36,824 nucleotides of DNA, taken from NCBI GenBank assembly GCA_017558205.1, contig JAFYWD010000244.1, positions 1 to 36,824 on the forward strand. The letters are read 5' to 3'. A program made the translations under genes and the position numbers. The stretch's first letter is position 1. Each line of letters starts with the position of its first letter. The stretch comes from Lachnospiraceae bacterium. Its GTDB lineage: Bacteria; Bacillota; Clostridia; Lachnospirales; Lachnospiraceae. Positions 25,763 through 33,366 of the stretch are shown here, one piece after another. A model generated the notes under the pieces. That model saw nothing but the letters and a program-made list of their open reading frames with translations. It made no database searches and was not told the origin of the DNA.

Positions 25763-25783
25763 ATTGCTGTGCAAATTTGTCAA
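25755..25783 (-). promoter_or_regulatory. Promoter of tgt
   Basis: Minus strand perfect TTGACA (25783-25778), 17-base spacer, TATAAC (25760-25755). Confidence 0.7.
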
Positions 25784-25789
25784 ATCAAT

Positions 25790-25824
25790 GTAACCAAAGC
25801 AAAGACTTAAAACTGCTTTGTTAC
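25790..25824 (+). promoter_or_regulatory. Hairpin in the aroC leader
   Basis: GTAACCAAAGCA (25790-25801) pairs with TGCTTTGTTAC (25814-25824) with one bulged base and a 12-base loop. It lies about 20 bases into the predicted aroC transcript. No U-tract follows immediately, so a terminator role is unproven. Confidence 0.45.
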
Positions 25825-25866
25825 TATCCTAATAACTAATTTTTTAACATAGAAAGGAAATTAAAA

Positions 25867-26967
25867 ATGGCCGGTTCTACATTAGGTACAATTTTTAAAA
25901 TCACCACCTGGGGCGAATCCCACGGAAAGGCTTTGGGGGTAGTTATTGACGGCTGTCCTGCCGGACTTCCTTTAGATGAGGGTCAGATTCAGGCTTTTTT
26001 AAATCGAAGAAAACCGGGGCAGACTGCTATTGCTACTCCAAGAAAAGAGGATGATAGCGTTAAAATTCTATCCGGTATTTTTGAAGGTAAAACCACAGGA
26101 GCTCCCATTTCCATGATGGTAGAAAACAATTCACAGCGTTCTCATGATTATTCCCAGATTGCCTCCTGCTATCGACCGGGGCATGCTGATTTTACCTTTG
26201 ATGAAAAATATGGTTTCCGTGATTACAGGGGTGGGGGACGTTCCTCCGGACGAGAAACTATCGGAAGGGTAGCTGCCGGTGCTGTAGCCAGTTTGATTTT
26301 AAAACAAATGGGAATTCAGCTGACTACCTTTACACGCTCAATCGGTCCAATTTCCATCTCAGAAGAGCGATTTGATCCGGAGTGTATTCGTTCCACTCCT
26401 ACTGCTATGCCGGATCCTATAGCTTCCAAGGAGGCAGAGGCTTATTTAAAGGAATCTATGGCTGCCTTTGATTCTGTAGGTGGTGTTATTGAATGCCGTG
26501 TTACCGGACTTCCCACAGGTTTGGGGGATCCTGTTTTTGAAAAGCTGGATGCCAATTTAGCGAAGGCCTTTGTTTCCGTAGGTGCCGTAAAAGCCTTTGA
26601 AATCGGAGAAGGCTGCCACGCCTCCCGCCTGAGAGGCTCTGAAAATAACGATGGTTTTACAATAGAAGAAGGCAAAATCACAAAGGTAACTAACCACTCC
26701 GGTGGTACCTTAGGGGGTATCAGTGATGGCTCTCCTTTATTGTTGAGAGCCTATATTAAGCCTACTCCCTCTATTTTTTCACCCCAACAGACAGTAAATT
26801 CCAAGAAGGAAGAGGTTACCATTAACATCAAGGGACGTCACGATCCCATCATTGTTCCCCGTGCCGTTGTTGTTATTGAGGCAATGGCTGCCCTAACACT
26901 GATGGATGCCTTACTTCTTAATATGACTGCAAAGCTTGATTCTGTTGTGAATTTTTATAAAAATTAA
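25867..26967 (+). CDS. aroC: Chorismate synthase
   Basis: Converts 5-enolpyruvylshikimate-3-phosphate to chorismate using reduced FMN, the last common step to aromatic amino acids and folate. Signature TWGESHGKALG (14-24), RPGHADFTFDEKYGFRDYRG (103-122) and GRSSGRETIGRVAAGAVA (124-141) are intact. The length, 366 aa, is normal. AAAGGAAAT precedes ATG 25867. It is a single-gene transcript ending at 26974-27013; other shikimate genes are elsewhere. Confidence 0.97.
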   Translation: MAGSTLGTIFKITTWGESHGKALGVVIDGCPAGLPLDEGQIQAFLNRRKPGQTAIATPRKEDDSVKILSGIFEGKTTGAPISMMVENNSQRSHDYSQIASCYRPGHADFTFDEKYGFRDYRGGGRSSGRETIGRVAAGAVASLILKQMGIQLTTFTRSIGPISISEERFDPECIRSTPTAMPDPIASKEAEAYLKESMAAFDSVGGVIECRVTGLPTGLGDPVFEKLDANLAKAFVSVGAVKAFEIGEGCHASRLRGSENNDGFTIEEGKITKVTNHSGGTLGGISDGSPLLLRAYIKPTPSIFSPQQTVNSKKEEVTINIKGRHDPIIVPRAVVVIEAMAALTLMDALLLNMTAKLDSVVNFYKN

Positions 26968-26973
26968 TATACT

Positions 26974-27013
26974 AAAAGATCCCGGCTAAATTTATCATTC
27001 TCCGGGATCTTTT
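26974..27013. terminator. Bidirectional terminator between aroC and the lactonase gene
   Basis: AAAAGATCCCGG (26974-26985) pairs with CCGGGATCTTTT (27002-27013), loop of 16 bases. Confidence 0.9.
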
Positions 27014-27019
27014 CACTTT

Positions 27020-28072
27020 TTATTGAATTTTATGAAAAATAATACAGTTAGGTCGCTCCACCTTTAACTCTCTTCCATTCATTACCAAAAGTCCTTTTTC
27101 CAAATTTACACTGAAAAAGGTCATGGAATTACTTTCATGATTGAGTGATACTAAATGTCTGTTATCAGGAAAGAGACAGGCATCCTTAGGATAATCTCCA
27201 CTGATGGGAAGACAAAAAATCTTCTCAAGCAATCCTGTTTCCTCCTGAATTTTATATACGATTACACTGTTATCTCCTGCATTAGAGCTTAATAAATATT
27301 GATAGTCTCTTGATAAGTTCAGAGCACTGGCAGCACTTAAGCTGGCATGATAAGCGTTTAATGTGGAAATGGTCTGAATCTTTTCAAAATCAGGATTATT
27401 ATCATGACAGGTATATTCATATACATCTACATAATTCTTCAGTTCATGAACAATGTACATAAATCTTCCGTCTTTGCTAAACTTAACGTGACGGGGTGCA
27501 GATTCCTGCTCACTTCTTATAATATCTACCAATTTCAGCTTCCCTGTTACATGATCCACCTTATAAACATTCACATGATCCATTCCCAAATCAGCCGCAC
27601 AGAGAAACTTATTATCTCTGGTCATTTTCACACAGTTAATATGGGGTCTGAAGTTACGCTCAGCTACACATCCAATTCCCTTATGGTAAATTTCATCAGC
27701 AATATCACCAATTCCCCCATCTTCCCTTAAATGTAGCACTGTAACCTTACCATCGTGATAACCGGCTACAAATAATAATTTATCTTCATAATCAGTAGAT
27801 AAATAGCAGCCTCTCATACCGTTAATATTTCCTGTATTAATGTGGCTCAGACCGCCATCCTTCTCAATCCTGTAAGACTCTACTCCAAAATCCGTAATCG
27901 AATAGAGATACTTAGAATTATGAGAGATTGTTACATAAGAGGAGTTGGTAATCTCTACCTGGTCCTTTGGATAAAACCTACCTTCCTTTAAATCAACATC
28001 ATAAATTTTTATGCCATAATGCTCTCCCATAGTATAAGTTGACACGTAAGCAACATACTTTTCCTTCTTCAT
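27020..28072 (-). CDS. pgl: Lactonase-family seven-bladed beta-propeller (6-phosphogluconolactonase type)
   Basis: Resembles the YbhE/Pgl lactonase family, whose members hydrolyse 6-phosphogluconolactone in the pentose phosphate pathway; some relatives act on other lactones. The protein begins without a signal peptide and shows repeated propeller blades, each with a pattern like SxDxxxLYxx (YVTISHNSKYLYSI, VKMTRDNKFLCAAD, VKFSKDGRFMYIVHE, LNLSRDYQYLLSSN). RPHINCVKM and the APRHVKF block match conserved active-face histidines of the family. Size (350 aa) fits. It has its own promoter at 28108-28136. The exact substrate is inferred. Confidence 0.83.
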   Translation of the reverse strand: MKKEKYVAYVSTYTMGEHYGIKIYDVDLKEGRFYPKDQVEITNSSYVTISHNSKYLYSITDFGVESYRIEKDGGLSHINTGNINGMRGCYLSTDYEDKLLFVAGYHDGKVTVLHLREDGGIGDIADEIYHKGIGCVAERNFRPHINCVKMTRDNKFLCAADLGMDHVNVYKVDHVTGKLKLVDIIRSEQESAPRHVKFSKDGRFMYIVHELKNYVDVYEYTCHDNNPDFEKIQTISTLNAYHASLSAASALNLSRDYQYLLSSNAGDNSVIVYKIQEETGLLEKIFCLPISGDYPKDACLFPDNRHLVSLNHESNSMTFFSVNLEKGLLVMNGRELKVERPNCIIFHKIQ

Positions 28073-28107
28073 CTCTACACCTTCCCATCCGACATTTTAT
28101 GTTTTAA

Positions 28108-28136
28108 ATTCTATCATAAGGTAAGATTTTTGTTAA
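28108..28136 (-). promoter_or_regulatory. Promoter of the lactonase gene
   Basis: Minus strand TTAACA (28136-28131), 17-base spacer, TAGAAT (28113-28108). Confidence 0.65.
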
Positions 28137-28154
28137 TATCCTTTTATTTTTTTA

Positions 28155-28183
28155 TTGACAGTAACCTTACAAAAAGTCATAGT
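28155..28183 (+). promoter_or_regulatory. Probable promoter of the RluA-type gene
   Basis: Perfect TTGACA (28155-28160), 17-base spacer, CATAGT (28178-28183, 4 of 6). Confidence 0.5.
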
Positions 28184-28230
28184 TAAACTGAAATACCTTC
28201 TATAAATTAGTGCTATATTGAGGATAAATA

Positions 28231-29127
28231 ATGGAACGAATTTTAAACTATCAGATTACCGCCACCAGCCATGGCTTAACAATACAGGAATATTTAAAGA
28301 AACAGGGATTTTCCTCAGGAAATATCACAGATTTGAAAAAAATGAATTCTTCTGTTATATTAAACGGAAGCTGGGTCTATATGACAACCCCTCTTACTTT
28401 AGGTGACTGTCTGCAAATTCATATTAAGGAGGAAGAAGGAAGCCGGGGCATCGTTCCCGTTTCTCTTCCCTTTCCCATTGTCTATGAGGATGAGGATCTG
28501 GTAATTATCAATAAACCCTGCAATATGCCTATCCACCCCTCTCAAAATAATTATACTAACACCTTAGCCAACAGTGCTCTTTATCATTATCAGGTTCTTA
28601 ACAATACTGCCTTTACCTTTCGTTGTATTAACCGTCTGGATAAGGATACTACCGGTCTGACTATTTTGGCGAAACATATCTATTCTGCTAATTTACTTGC
28701 CGCAAAGATGCAGCGGGGGGAAATTAAGCGTTTCTATTTGGCTGCTGTACAAGGCTCCTTTCCTTCTTATTATGGGAAAGTAGACCTTCCCATTGGAAGA
28801 AAGCCCGGATCTACCATAGAAAGAATAGTGGATTATGAACATGGTGAACATGCCATAACCCACTACTGTAAATTAAAAGATTATTCAGATTATTCCCTTC
28901 TTGGCTTACGTTTAAAAACAGGAAGAACTCATCAGATACGTGTACATATGTCACATTTAGGCTATCCTTTATTAGGGGACAGCTTATATTCTGCAATGAA
29001 CGGCACCGATCCCATCAACCGACAGGCACTACATGCTATCCGGCTTGATTTTATCCATCCTGTCAGCCAAAAAAGGTTACGCATTACAGCCCCTTTACCG
29101 GAAGATATGAAGAAGCTTTTTCCTTAA
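28231..29127 (+). CDS. RluA/RluD-family RNA pseudouridine synthase
   Basis: Isomerises uridine to pseudouridine in rRNA or tRNA. The catalytic Asp137 is in INRLDKDTTGLTILAKH. KTGRTHQIRVHMSHLGYPLLGD is the conserved C-terminal block. The N-terminal 65 residues look like a divergent S4-type RNA-binding domain (SVILNGSWVYMTTPLTLGDCL). The target base cannot be assigned, so no rlu symbol is given. GAGGATAAATA precedes ATG 28231. The stop codon overlaps that of convergent trpS by two bases, with no terminator visible between them. Confidence 0.93.
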   Translation: MERILNYQITATSHGLTIQEYLKKQGFSSGNITDLKKMNSSVILNGSWVYMTTPLTLGDCLQIHIKEEEGSRGIVPVSLPFPIVYEDEDLVIINKPCNMPIHPSQNNYTNTLANSALYHYQVLNNTAFTFRCINRLDKDTTGLTILAKHIYSANLLAAKMQRGEIKRFYLAAVQGSFPSYYGKVDLPIGRKPGSTIERIVDYEHGEHAITHYCKLKDYSDYSLLGLRLKTGRTHQIRVHMSHLGYPLLGDSLYSAMNGTDPINRQALHAIRLDFIHPVSQKRLRITAPLPEDMKKLFP

Positions 29128-30128
29128 CGGATTTGTTCGGGAAATCCTACCTTTTTTTGCACCTTACGAAGAGTTTTATTAGCATAATAATTAGCTTTTT
29201 CAGCATTTTCCTTAATGATACTGTCTATATATACCTTATCCTTACTAAGTCTTGCAAACTCATCCTGTATGGGCTTCAGTACTGATACCACTGCTTCACC
29301 TACTGCCAGCTTAAAGTCACCATAGCCTTTTCCTTCAAATTCTCTTAAGGCTTCTTCCACGGTTTTATTGGTGCAGGTACAGTAAATATCCAATAAATTT
29401 TTAATGCCGGGCTGTTCATCTCTATAACAGATACAAGCCTCTGAATCAGTAACAGCCCTCTTAAACTTACGAATAATGGTATCAGGATCATCCATCAGCA
29501 AAATACTGGCATTAGGATTTTCATCTGATTTACTCATTTTTTTGGAAGGCTCCTGCAGACTCATGATTTTTGCACCTGTTTTTCCAATATAAGGCTCGGG
29601 TACTGTAAAAACATCTCCATAAATGCTGTTAAATCTCTGTGCCACATCTCTTGTTAATTCCAAATGCTGCAGCTGATCCTTACCTACCGGAACCACATCT
29701 GCCTGAAACAACAGAATATCTGCTGCCATTAAAACAGGATAAGTAAATAAGCCGGCATTGATATTATCTGTATGCTTTGATGCCTTATCCTTAAACTGAG
29801 TCATGCGATTTAATTCTCCCATATAAGTATAACAATTTAAAATCCAGGAGAGCTGGGCATGTCCTGCCACGTGGGATTGATAATAGATACAATTCTTTTT
29901 CGGATCCAGTCCTGCCGCAATATAAAGTGTAAGAAGATCCCTGGCTCTTTTTCGTAATTGTGCCGGTTCCTGACGCACTGTAATGGAATGTAAATCTACT
30001 ACAGAGTAAAAGCATTCATATTCATCACTTAAGGTAAGCCAGTTCTTTAACGCTCCTAAATAATTGCCTAATGTCAAATTCCCTGTAGCCTGCATTCCAC
30101 TGAACAGTACTTTTTTTCCATCTATCAT
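29124..30128 (-). CDS. trpS: Tryptophan-tRNA ligase
   Basis: Class I synthetase charging tRNA-Trp. The ATP-binding HIGH-like block is TGNLTLGNYLGA (15-26) and the KMSKS loop is KKMSKSDENPNA (196-207). The length from ATG 30128 is 334 aa, normal for TrpRS. The frame extends to 30194, but the promoter at 30166-30194 lies inside that extension, the extra residues are not family-like, and GGGAGG sits just before 30128. No T-box leader is present; the predicted leader is only about 31 bases. Confidence 0.97.
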   Translation of the reverse strand: MIDGKKVLFSGMQATGNLTLGNYLGALKNWLTLSDEYECFYSVVDLHSITVRQEPAQLRKRARDLLTLYIAAGLDPKKNCIYYQSHVAGHAQLSWILNCYTYMGELNRMTQFKDKASKHTDNINAGLFTYPVLMAADILLFQADVVPVGKDQLQHLELTRDVAQRFNSIYGDVFTVPEPYIGKTGAKIMSLQEPSKKMSKSDENPNASILLMDDPDTIIRKFKRAVTDSEACICYRDEQPGIKNLLDIYCTCTNKTVEEALREFEGKGYGDFKLAVGEAVVSVLKPIQDEFARLSKDKVYIDSIIKENAEKANYYANKTLRKVQKKVGFPEQIR

Positions 30129-30165
30129 AAAAAACCTCCCTATTTCTGATAAAAAGTCTTTCTTC

Positions 30166-30194
30166 AGTGTAGCATTCCCATGGTAGCAAGTCAA
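30166..30194 (-). promoter_or_regulatory. Promoter of trpS
   Basis: Minus strand TTGACT (30194-30189), 17-base spacer, TACACT (30171-30166). It lies between the secreted-protein operon and trpS and settles the trpS start. Confidence 0.65.
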
Positions 30195-30205
30195 GAATGT
30201 TCCTT

Positions 30206-31108
30206 TTAATACTGAATAGTAGCTGATTCAATGGTATCTGTAGTTTTTTTACAAATTAAGCCTATGGTCGTATAAGTCTCACTGGACATTTCTGCATTAC
30301 ATACATCCCCATGGTTATGACCACAATTCGCACAGACAGAGGTTCCATTTTCATCCATATACGCATAACTTCTGCATCCGCAAGGTATGGGTCTCGTTTT
30401 TGTTATTTTTCCATAGCATCCTCCTTCCACACCTTTCTCCCCGGTATGCTGATGATAGGTATACACAATATTTGCCTTGTCCAGAGCTTCTGCTATTCCC
30501 TTCGCATAGCCCTCCCGATAACCAATTTCCTTCATACTTTTTAAATCTGAACCATTTCCTTTAATTAATACTCCATTTACCCAGGCAGCACAGCCTTCTG
30601 AAAGATTATCCGCCGTTGCTTCTTTATAGTATAAAGGCAGACCGGTATCTGTGGTATTTGTCTCCAAATGCTGTTTTCTGTCTGATGCTTCCTGAGAGCT
30701 ATAAAATAAATTTTCGCCATTTTCATTGGTAGCCTGTACCCCGGCCAGCATAGAAAGGCTTTGAGATTGTTTAATTGCCTGTAATAAGCCGGAGTAAGAG
30801 AGCCTTATTTTTTCTTCCTCTGTTTTTACCTGATTATCTTCCTGGTGATATATTATTGTTCCGTCCTGTCTGAAATAAGTCCCTATAGTATTCAGGGAGT
30901 TTACAATACCGGTCTTATAATTTGCCTCCAGAGAATCCACTTCATCTGCCAGATACAGCAGATCCTTTGAGTCCAGTACCACACTTCCCTCTTTAAAATC
31001 TATACTTCCTTTCGATTTAATATTTTCTCTTCTGGCTGCTGCCAGAGCCTGGGAATCTATTCCCAAAACCATACCTAAAACCAGTGCTGCAATCAATATT
31101 CTTTTCAT
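30206..31108 (-). CDS. Secreted Cys/His-rich protein of unknown function
   Basis: The first 24 residues are a signal peptide (KRILIAALVLGMVLGI, then a QALAA-type cleavage site). The mature N-terminus has SKGSIDFKEG, then SKDLLYLADEVDSLE, repeated in the small neighbour upstream. The middle has no recognised domain. The last 90 residues hold most of the cysteines (231, 243, 245, 259, 262, 270, 286) and a YTYHQHTG motif (216-223), with CxxC and CGHNHGDVC that could bind metal or form disulfides. The end reads DTIESATIQY. I believe related proteins occur in Lachnospiraceae, but have no assigned function to quote. It is the third gene of the operon, 14 bases after the previous one. Confidence 0.8.
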   Translation of the reverse strand: MKRILIAALVLGMVLGIDSQALAAARRENIKSKGSIDFKEGSVVLDSKDLLYLADEVDSLEANYKTGIVNSLNTIGTYFRQDGTIIYHQEDNQVKTEEEKIRLSYSGLLQAIKQSQSLSMLAGVQATNENGENLFYSSQEASDRKQHLETNTTDTGLPLYYKEATADNLSEGCAAWVNGVLIKGNGSDLKSMKEIGYREGYAKGIAEALDKANIVYTYHQHTGEKGVEGGCYGKITKTRPIPCGCRSYAYMDENGTSVCANCGHNHGDVCNAEMSSETYTTIGLICKKTTDTIESATIQY

Positions 31109-31122
31109 CCGTTTTTTCCTTT

Positions 31123-31305
31123 CTATTCTGATTTTAATTTTTCTATTTCCTCCTGCAAATATTGCAAATCCGATTCTGTAAAGTACGTTTTATCCTCAAA
31201 ACCTATACTCCCTTTTGAAAAAAATTTATCTTCCTTTGCCAGAACTGCCAGTGAAGTATTAATTAAAATGAGAAGCAGTAATATCAAATATTTTTTCTTT
31301 TTCAT
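31123..31305 (-). CDS. Short secreted or membrane-anchored protein sharing the SKGSI motif
   Basis: A 60-residue product. Residues 1-23 form a lysine-led hydrophobic signal or anchor segment ending LAVLAK. The remaining 37 residues are FSKGSIGFEDK followed by ESDLQYLQEEIEKL, clearly like the mature N-terminus of the next gene. Its ATG overlaps the stop of the coiled-coil gene (ATGA), a translationally coupled arrangement, so it is a real gene rather than a chance frame. It could be a shortened relative of the 300-residue neighbour or a small partner that assembles with it. Confidence 0.75.
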   Translation of the reverse strand: MKKKKYLILLLLILINTSLAVLAKEDKFFSKGSIGFEDKTYFTESDLQYLQEEIEKLKSE

Positions 31306-32219
31306 AGGCCATTACCATTCTTTTCCATTAAATAAAGTGTGTTAGTTTCGCTCTCATAGCTATGGGTTAAGCCTTCTGAATTCAAATTTTCCAGATAGAT
31401 TTTAATTTCCTGAAGCTGCTTTTCCTGCTCCTCTAGTCCTTTCTCCCTTTCCTCCATTTCCTTCTTCTGTTCCTGCAGCTGCCTCTCCTGCTCCTGTCTT
31501 AGATTCTCCTGTTCCTGCAAACGCTTCACCTGCTCTTCCAAAATTTCTTTTAAGGTTATATTCTCTTTGATCAGAGCTTCTATTTGCTTTTCTACTGTTG
31601 TAATCTGTCCACCCATGGTATTGATATTTCCTCCCATGGTACTTATGCTTCCACCTATGGTATTGATATTTCCCTGCAGAGTAGTAATATTATTTTCTAA
31701 CTCCGATGTTTTTTTATTTACTGAGTTTTCTACTCTGTTAAGTTCCTTCTCAAACTCTTTTAATAATTCTTCCATTTGCTGATTTATGCTTATACTAACT
31801 TCATCAATCTGTTGTTTATATCTTTCCAGCAATTCTTTATATTGACTGCTATCTGACAACTCTCTCTCCAAAATATCCTTTAAGACTTTATTGGAAATAA
31901 GGTGAACTTCATTTTCCGTAAGATTTTCAAACCTTTTTGTCATCTCCTCAGATACCAGCTTTAATAACTGTTCTAATTGTTGCTTTGTCAATTCTTCTTT
32001 TTCCATATTATTTAATTTTTCATTTACCAGGGTATCCAGCTCTTTGGTCAGTACCTTAAGCTCATCCTTATTCATATTTTCTGAATAAGTCTTCATTGCC
32101 TTAACAACCCCTTTATCAATCTTTTCCTCCTGGCTTTGATTCAGAAACAGAATACAATAAACCAAAAATAAAACAGTTACCACTGCTAATACTACACCTG
32201 CTATTTTTCTTCTAGTCAT
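31302..32219 (-). CDS. Membrane-anchored coiled-coil protein, unknown function
   Basis: No domain recognised. One transmembrane segment near residues 6-26 (KIAGVVLAVVTVLFLVYCIL) follows a basic start, so the rest probably lies outside the cell. Residues 50-280 are almost entirely helical and charged, with coiled-coil stretches near 125-175 and 205-275 (repeats of LQEQE type). At 178-212 there are five in-phase seven-residue units of the form IxT(M/I)GGx. The first gene of a three-gene operon with the two SKGSI proteins. The best ribosome binding site lies 25 bases upstream of ATG 32219, with a palindrome in between. A structural or scaffold role for the secreted neighbours is inferred only. 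Confidence 0.8.
   Translation of the reverse strand: MTRRKIAGVVLAVVTVLFLVYCILFLNQSQEEKIDKGVVKAMKTYSENMNKDELKVLTKELDTLVNEKLNNMEKEELTKQQLEQLLKLVSEEMTKRFENLTENEVHLISNKVLKDILERELSDSSQYKELLERYKQQIDEVSISINQQMEELLKEFEKELNRVENSVNKKTSELENNITTLQGNINTIGGSISTMGGNINTMGGQITTVEKQIEALIKENITLKEILEEQVKRLQEQENLRQEQERQLQEQKKEMEEREKGLEEQEKQLQEIKIYLENLNSEGLTHSYESETNTLYLMEKNGNGL
31584..31688 (-). repeat. Five tandem 21-base (7-residue) units inside the coiled-coil gene
   Basis: Encode residues 178-212: ITTLQGN, INTIGGS, ISTMGGN, INTMGGQ and ITTVEKQ. The middle three are the most alike. Confidence 0.75.
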
Positions 32220-32229
32220 ACTTTTTACC

Positions 32230-32250
32230 GGCTTAAGCCTTATTCCTCCT
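32230..32250 (-). promoter_or_regulatory. Displaced ribosome binding site and palindrome before the coiled-coil gene
   Basis: On the minus strand a perfect AGGAGG (32250-32245) lies 25 bases before ATG 32219. Between them is GGCTTAAGCC (32239-32230), a perfect 10-base palindrome. No start codon lies at normal distance from the AGGAGG in any frame. Confidence 0.5.
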
Positions 32251-32283
32251 TTTGGTATTTTGATTTCCGGAAATGATTATTTA

Positions 32284-32311
32284 GTTATATTTTGTGGATA
32301 ATATTTGATAA
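32284..32311 (-). promoter_or_regulatory. Possible promoter of the secreted-protein operon
   Basis: Minus strand TTATCA (32311-32306), 16-base spacer, TATAAC (32289-32284). The region is very AT-rich, so chance matches are likely. The 282-base gap 32220-32501 otherwise holds only the terminator below. Confidence 0.35.
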
Positions 32312-32418
32312 GCTTTTGATTTGATTATTAGTTGATATGTAATTAAATAAAAATAAGAGCTCTTTTGTTCTGTTTGTTACAAAGACTTTGTATGTTATAT
32401 TATATATCATACAAATAA

Positions 32419-32456
32419 AAAAATAGCAATTACTTTTTTTCATAATTGCTATTTTT
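32419..32456. terminator. Terminator after the Cys/His-rich small gene
   Basis: AAAAATAGCAATTA (32419-32432) pairs with TAATTGCTATTTTT (32443-32456), 14 base pairs with a 10-base loop. On the minus strand it ends in a U-tract, which fits the gene ending at 32502. Confidence 0.8.
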
Positions 32457-32501
32457 CTTTTCAGTTAATTTAATTCTAAAAACCTATGATTCTTTGCACC
32501 T

Positions 32502-32699
32502 TTAATTTTTATTTCCCTCACAGCCACAGCTTCCGTGGTCACTGTCTAAATAAGGAAATTGCGTTCTTGGCATGGGAGGCGGTGGTGTCTGGCATACCGG
32601 TGTAGAACGACTGCATCCGCAATGATGATGGGGCTTACAATCCTTTGTATTAGTTCTTGAACTAAATAATAGAATAATCAGTAATAAACAACTATTCAT
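32502..32699 (-). CDS. Cys/His-rich small exported-looking protein
   Basis: A 65-residue product of unknown function. A hydrophobic start (NSCLLLIILLF) is followed by a hydrophilic tail with seven cysteines in total and a His cluster: DCKPHHHCGC, then PVCQTPPPPMP and SCGCEG. The pattern suggests metal binding or disulfides. AGAGGT precedes ATG 32699, and a strong terminator follows, so expression is plausible. It lies 49 bases downstream of the DUF5662 gene on the same strand. Short lineage-specific proteins with a hydrophobic start and a Cys-rich tail are common in Clostridia. Confidence 0.6.
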   Translation of the reverse strand: MNSCLLLIILLFSSRTNTKDCKPHHHCGCSRSTPVCQTPPPPMPRTQFPYLDSDHGSCGCEGNKN

Positions 32700-32748
32700 A
32701 ATTACCTCTTACTTTTTTTACCAGTATATGCACTCTCTCTCCTTATTG

Positions 32749-33366
32749 TTACCCTTCCATTGACACCCGGTATTTTTCCATAAATCTTTCAACAGCAATT
32801 CTCCATTTTTTAGGATCATCCCAATACCTCTGATAAGGAAGTACCTTCTTTTTCATAAAACGAATCATTTCCTCTTCCCCGTATTTGTCCAGGATTAAAA
32901 GAAATAATTCTAATTCTCCTCTTGTTTTCTCATGGAGAGGAGCCTCCTGCCTTCCTCCCATATAGTAAGCCAGGGGATTATGTCTGGTATAACTCTCACC
33001 GGCATATACCTTACTTGCAGCAATTCTATCCATCATCATTTCCATAATATATTTGACAGGCATGGGAGCCGGTGCCATACCTCCGGAAATCTCCTTTACA
33101 CTGTAATCCAGCCAATATTCGTAATGATGCTTGTTTCTTCCTTTGTGATGAAGCCAGGAAGCTGAAAAACCCCTCTCTTCTCTTTCTGCATTATTGGGAC
33201 TTCTATCTCCCTGGTAGTATTTCACTCCCACGAAAAACTCTGTTGGGGTATATTTGGAAAGATCGTGACAAATGCCCTGACGATATAAGCCAACGGCAAA
33301 GCAACCCTTCATAACTAAATATTTATGATAAGTGATAGTTTTAAAATGCTGTAATCCCTTTAACAT
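32749..33366 (-). CDS. DUF5662 family protein
   Basis: A 205-residue protein that I place in DUF5662, function unknown. Conserved polar residues suggest a metal-binding helical fold like HD-domain proteins: His14, His34-Asp35 (CHDLSKYTPTEF), paired histidines at 73-74 and 80-81 (HHKGRNKHHYEYW) and Asp113 (MMMDRIAASK). No signal peptide. ATG 33366 lies within the 3' end of the GH13-like gene (26-base overlap), with AAAGGA in front, so the two are co-translated. The tight coupling suggests a shared task, but which one is not evident. Confidence 0.8.
   Translation of the reverse strand: MLKGLQHFKTITYHKYLVMKGCFAVGLYRQGICHDLSKYTPTEFFVGVKYYQGDRSPNNAEREERGFSASWLHHKGRNKHHYEYWLDYSVKEISGGMAPAPMPVKYIMEMMMDRIAASKVYAGESYTRHNPLAYYMGGRQEAPLHEKTRGELELFLLILDKYGEEEMIRFMKKKVLPYQRYWDDPKKWRIAVERFMEKYRVSMEG

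Noticed and set aside
30129..30194. 22-residue N-terminal extension of TrpRS
   Set aside because: It contains the trpS promoter and unrelated residues; the family N-terminus begins at ATG 30128.
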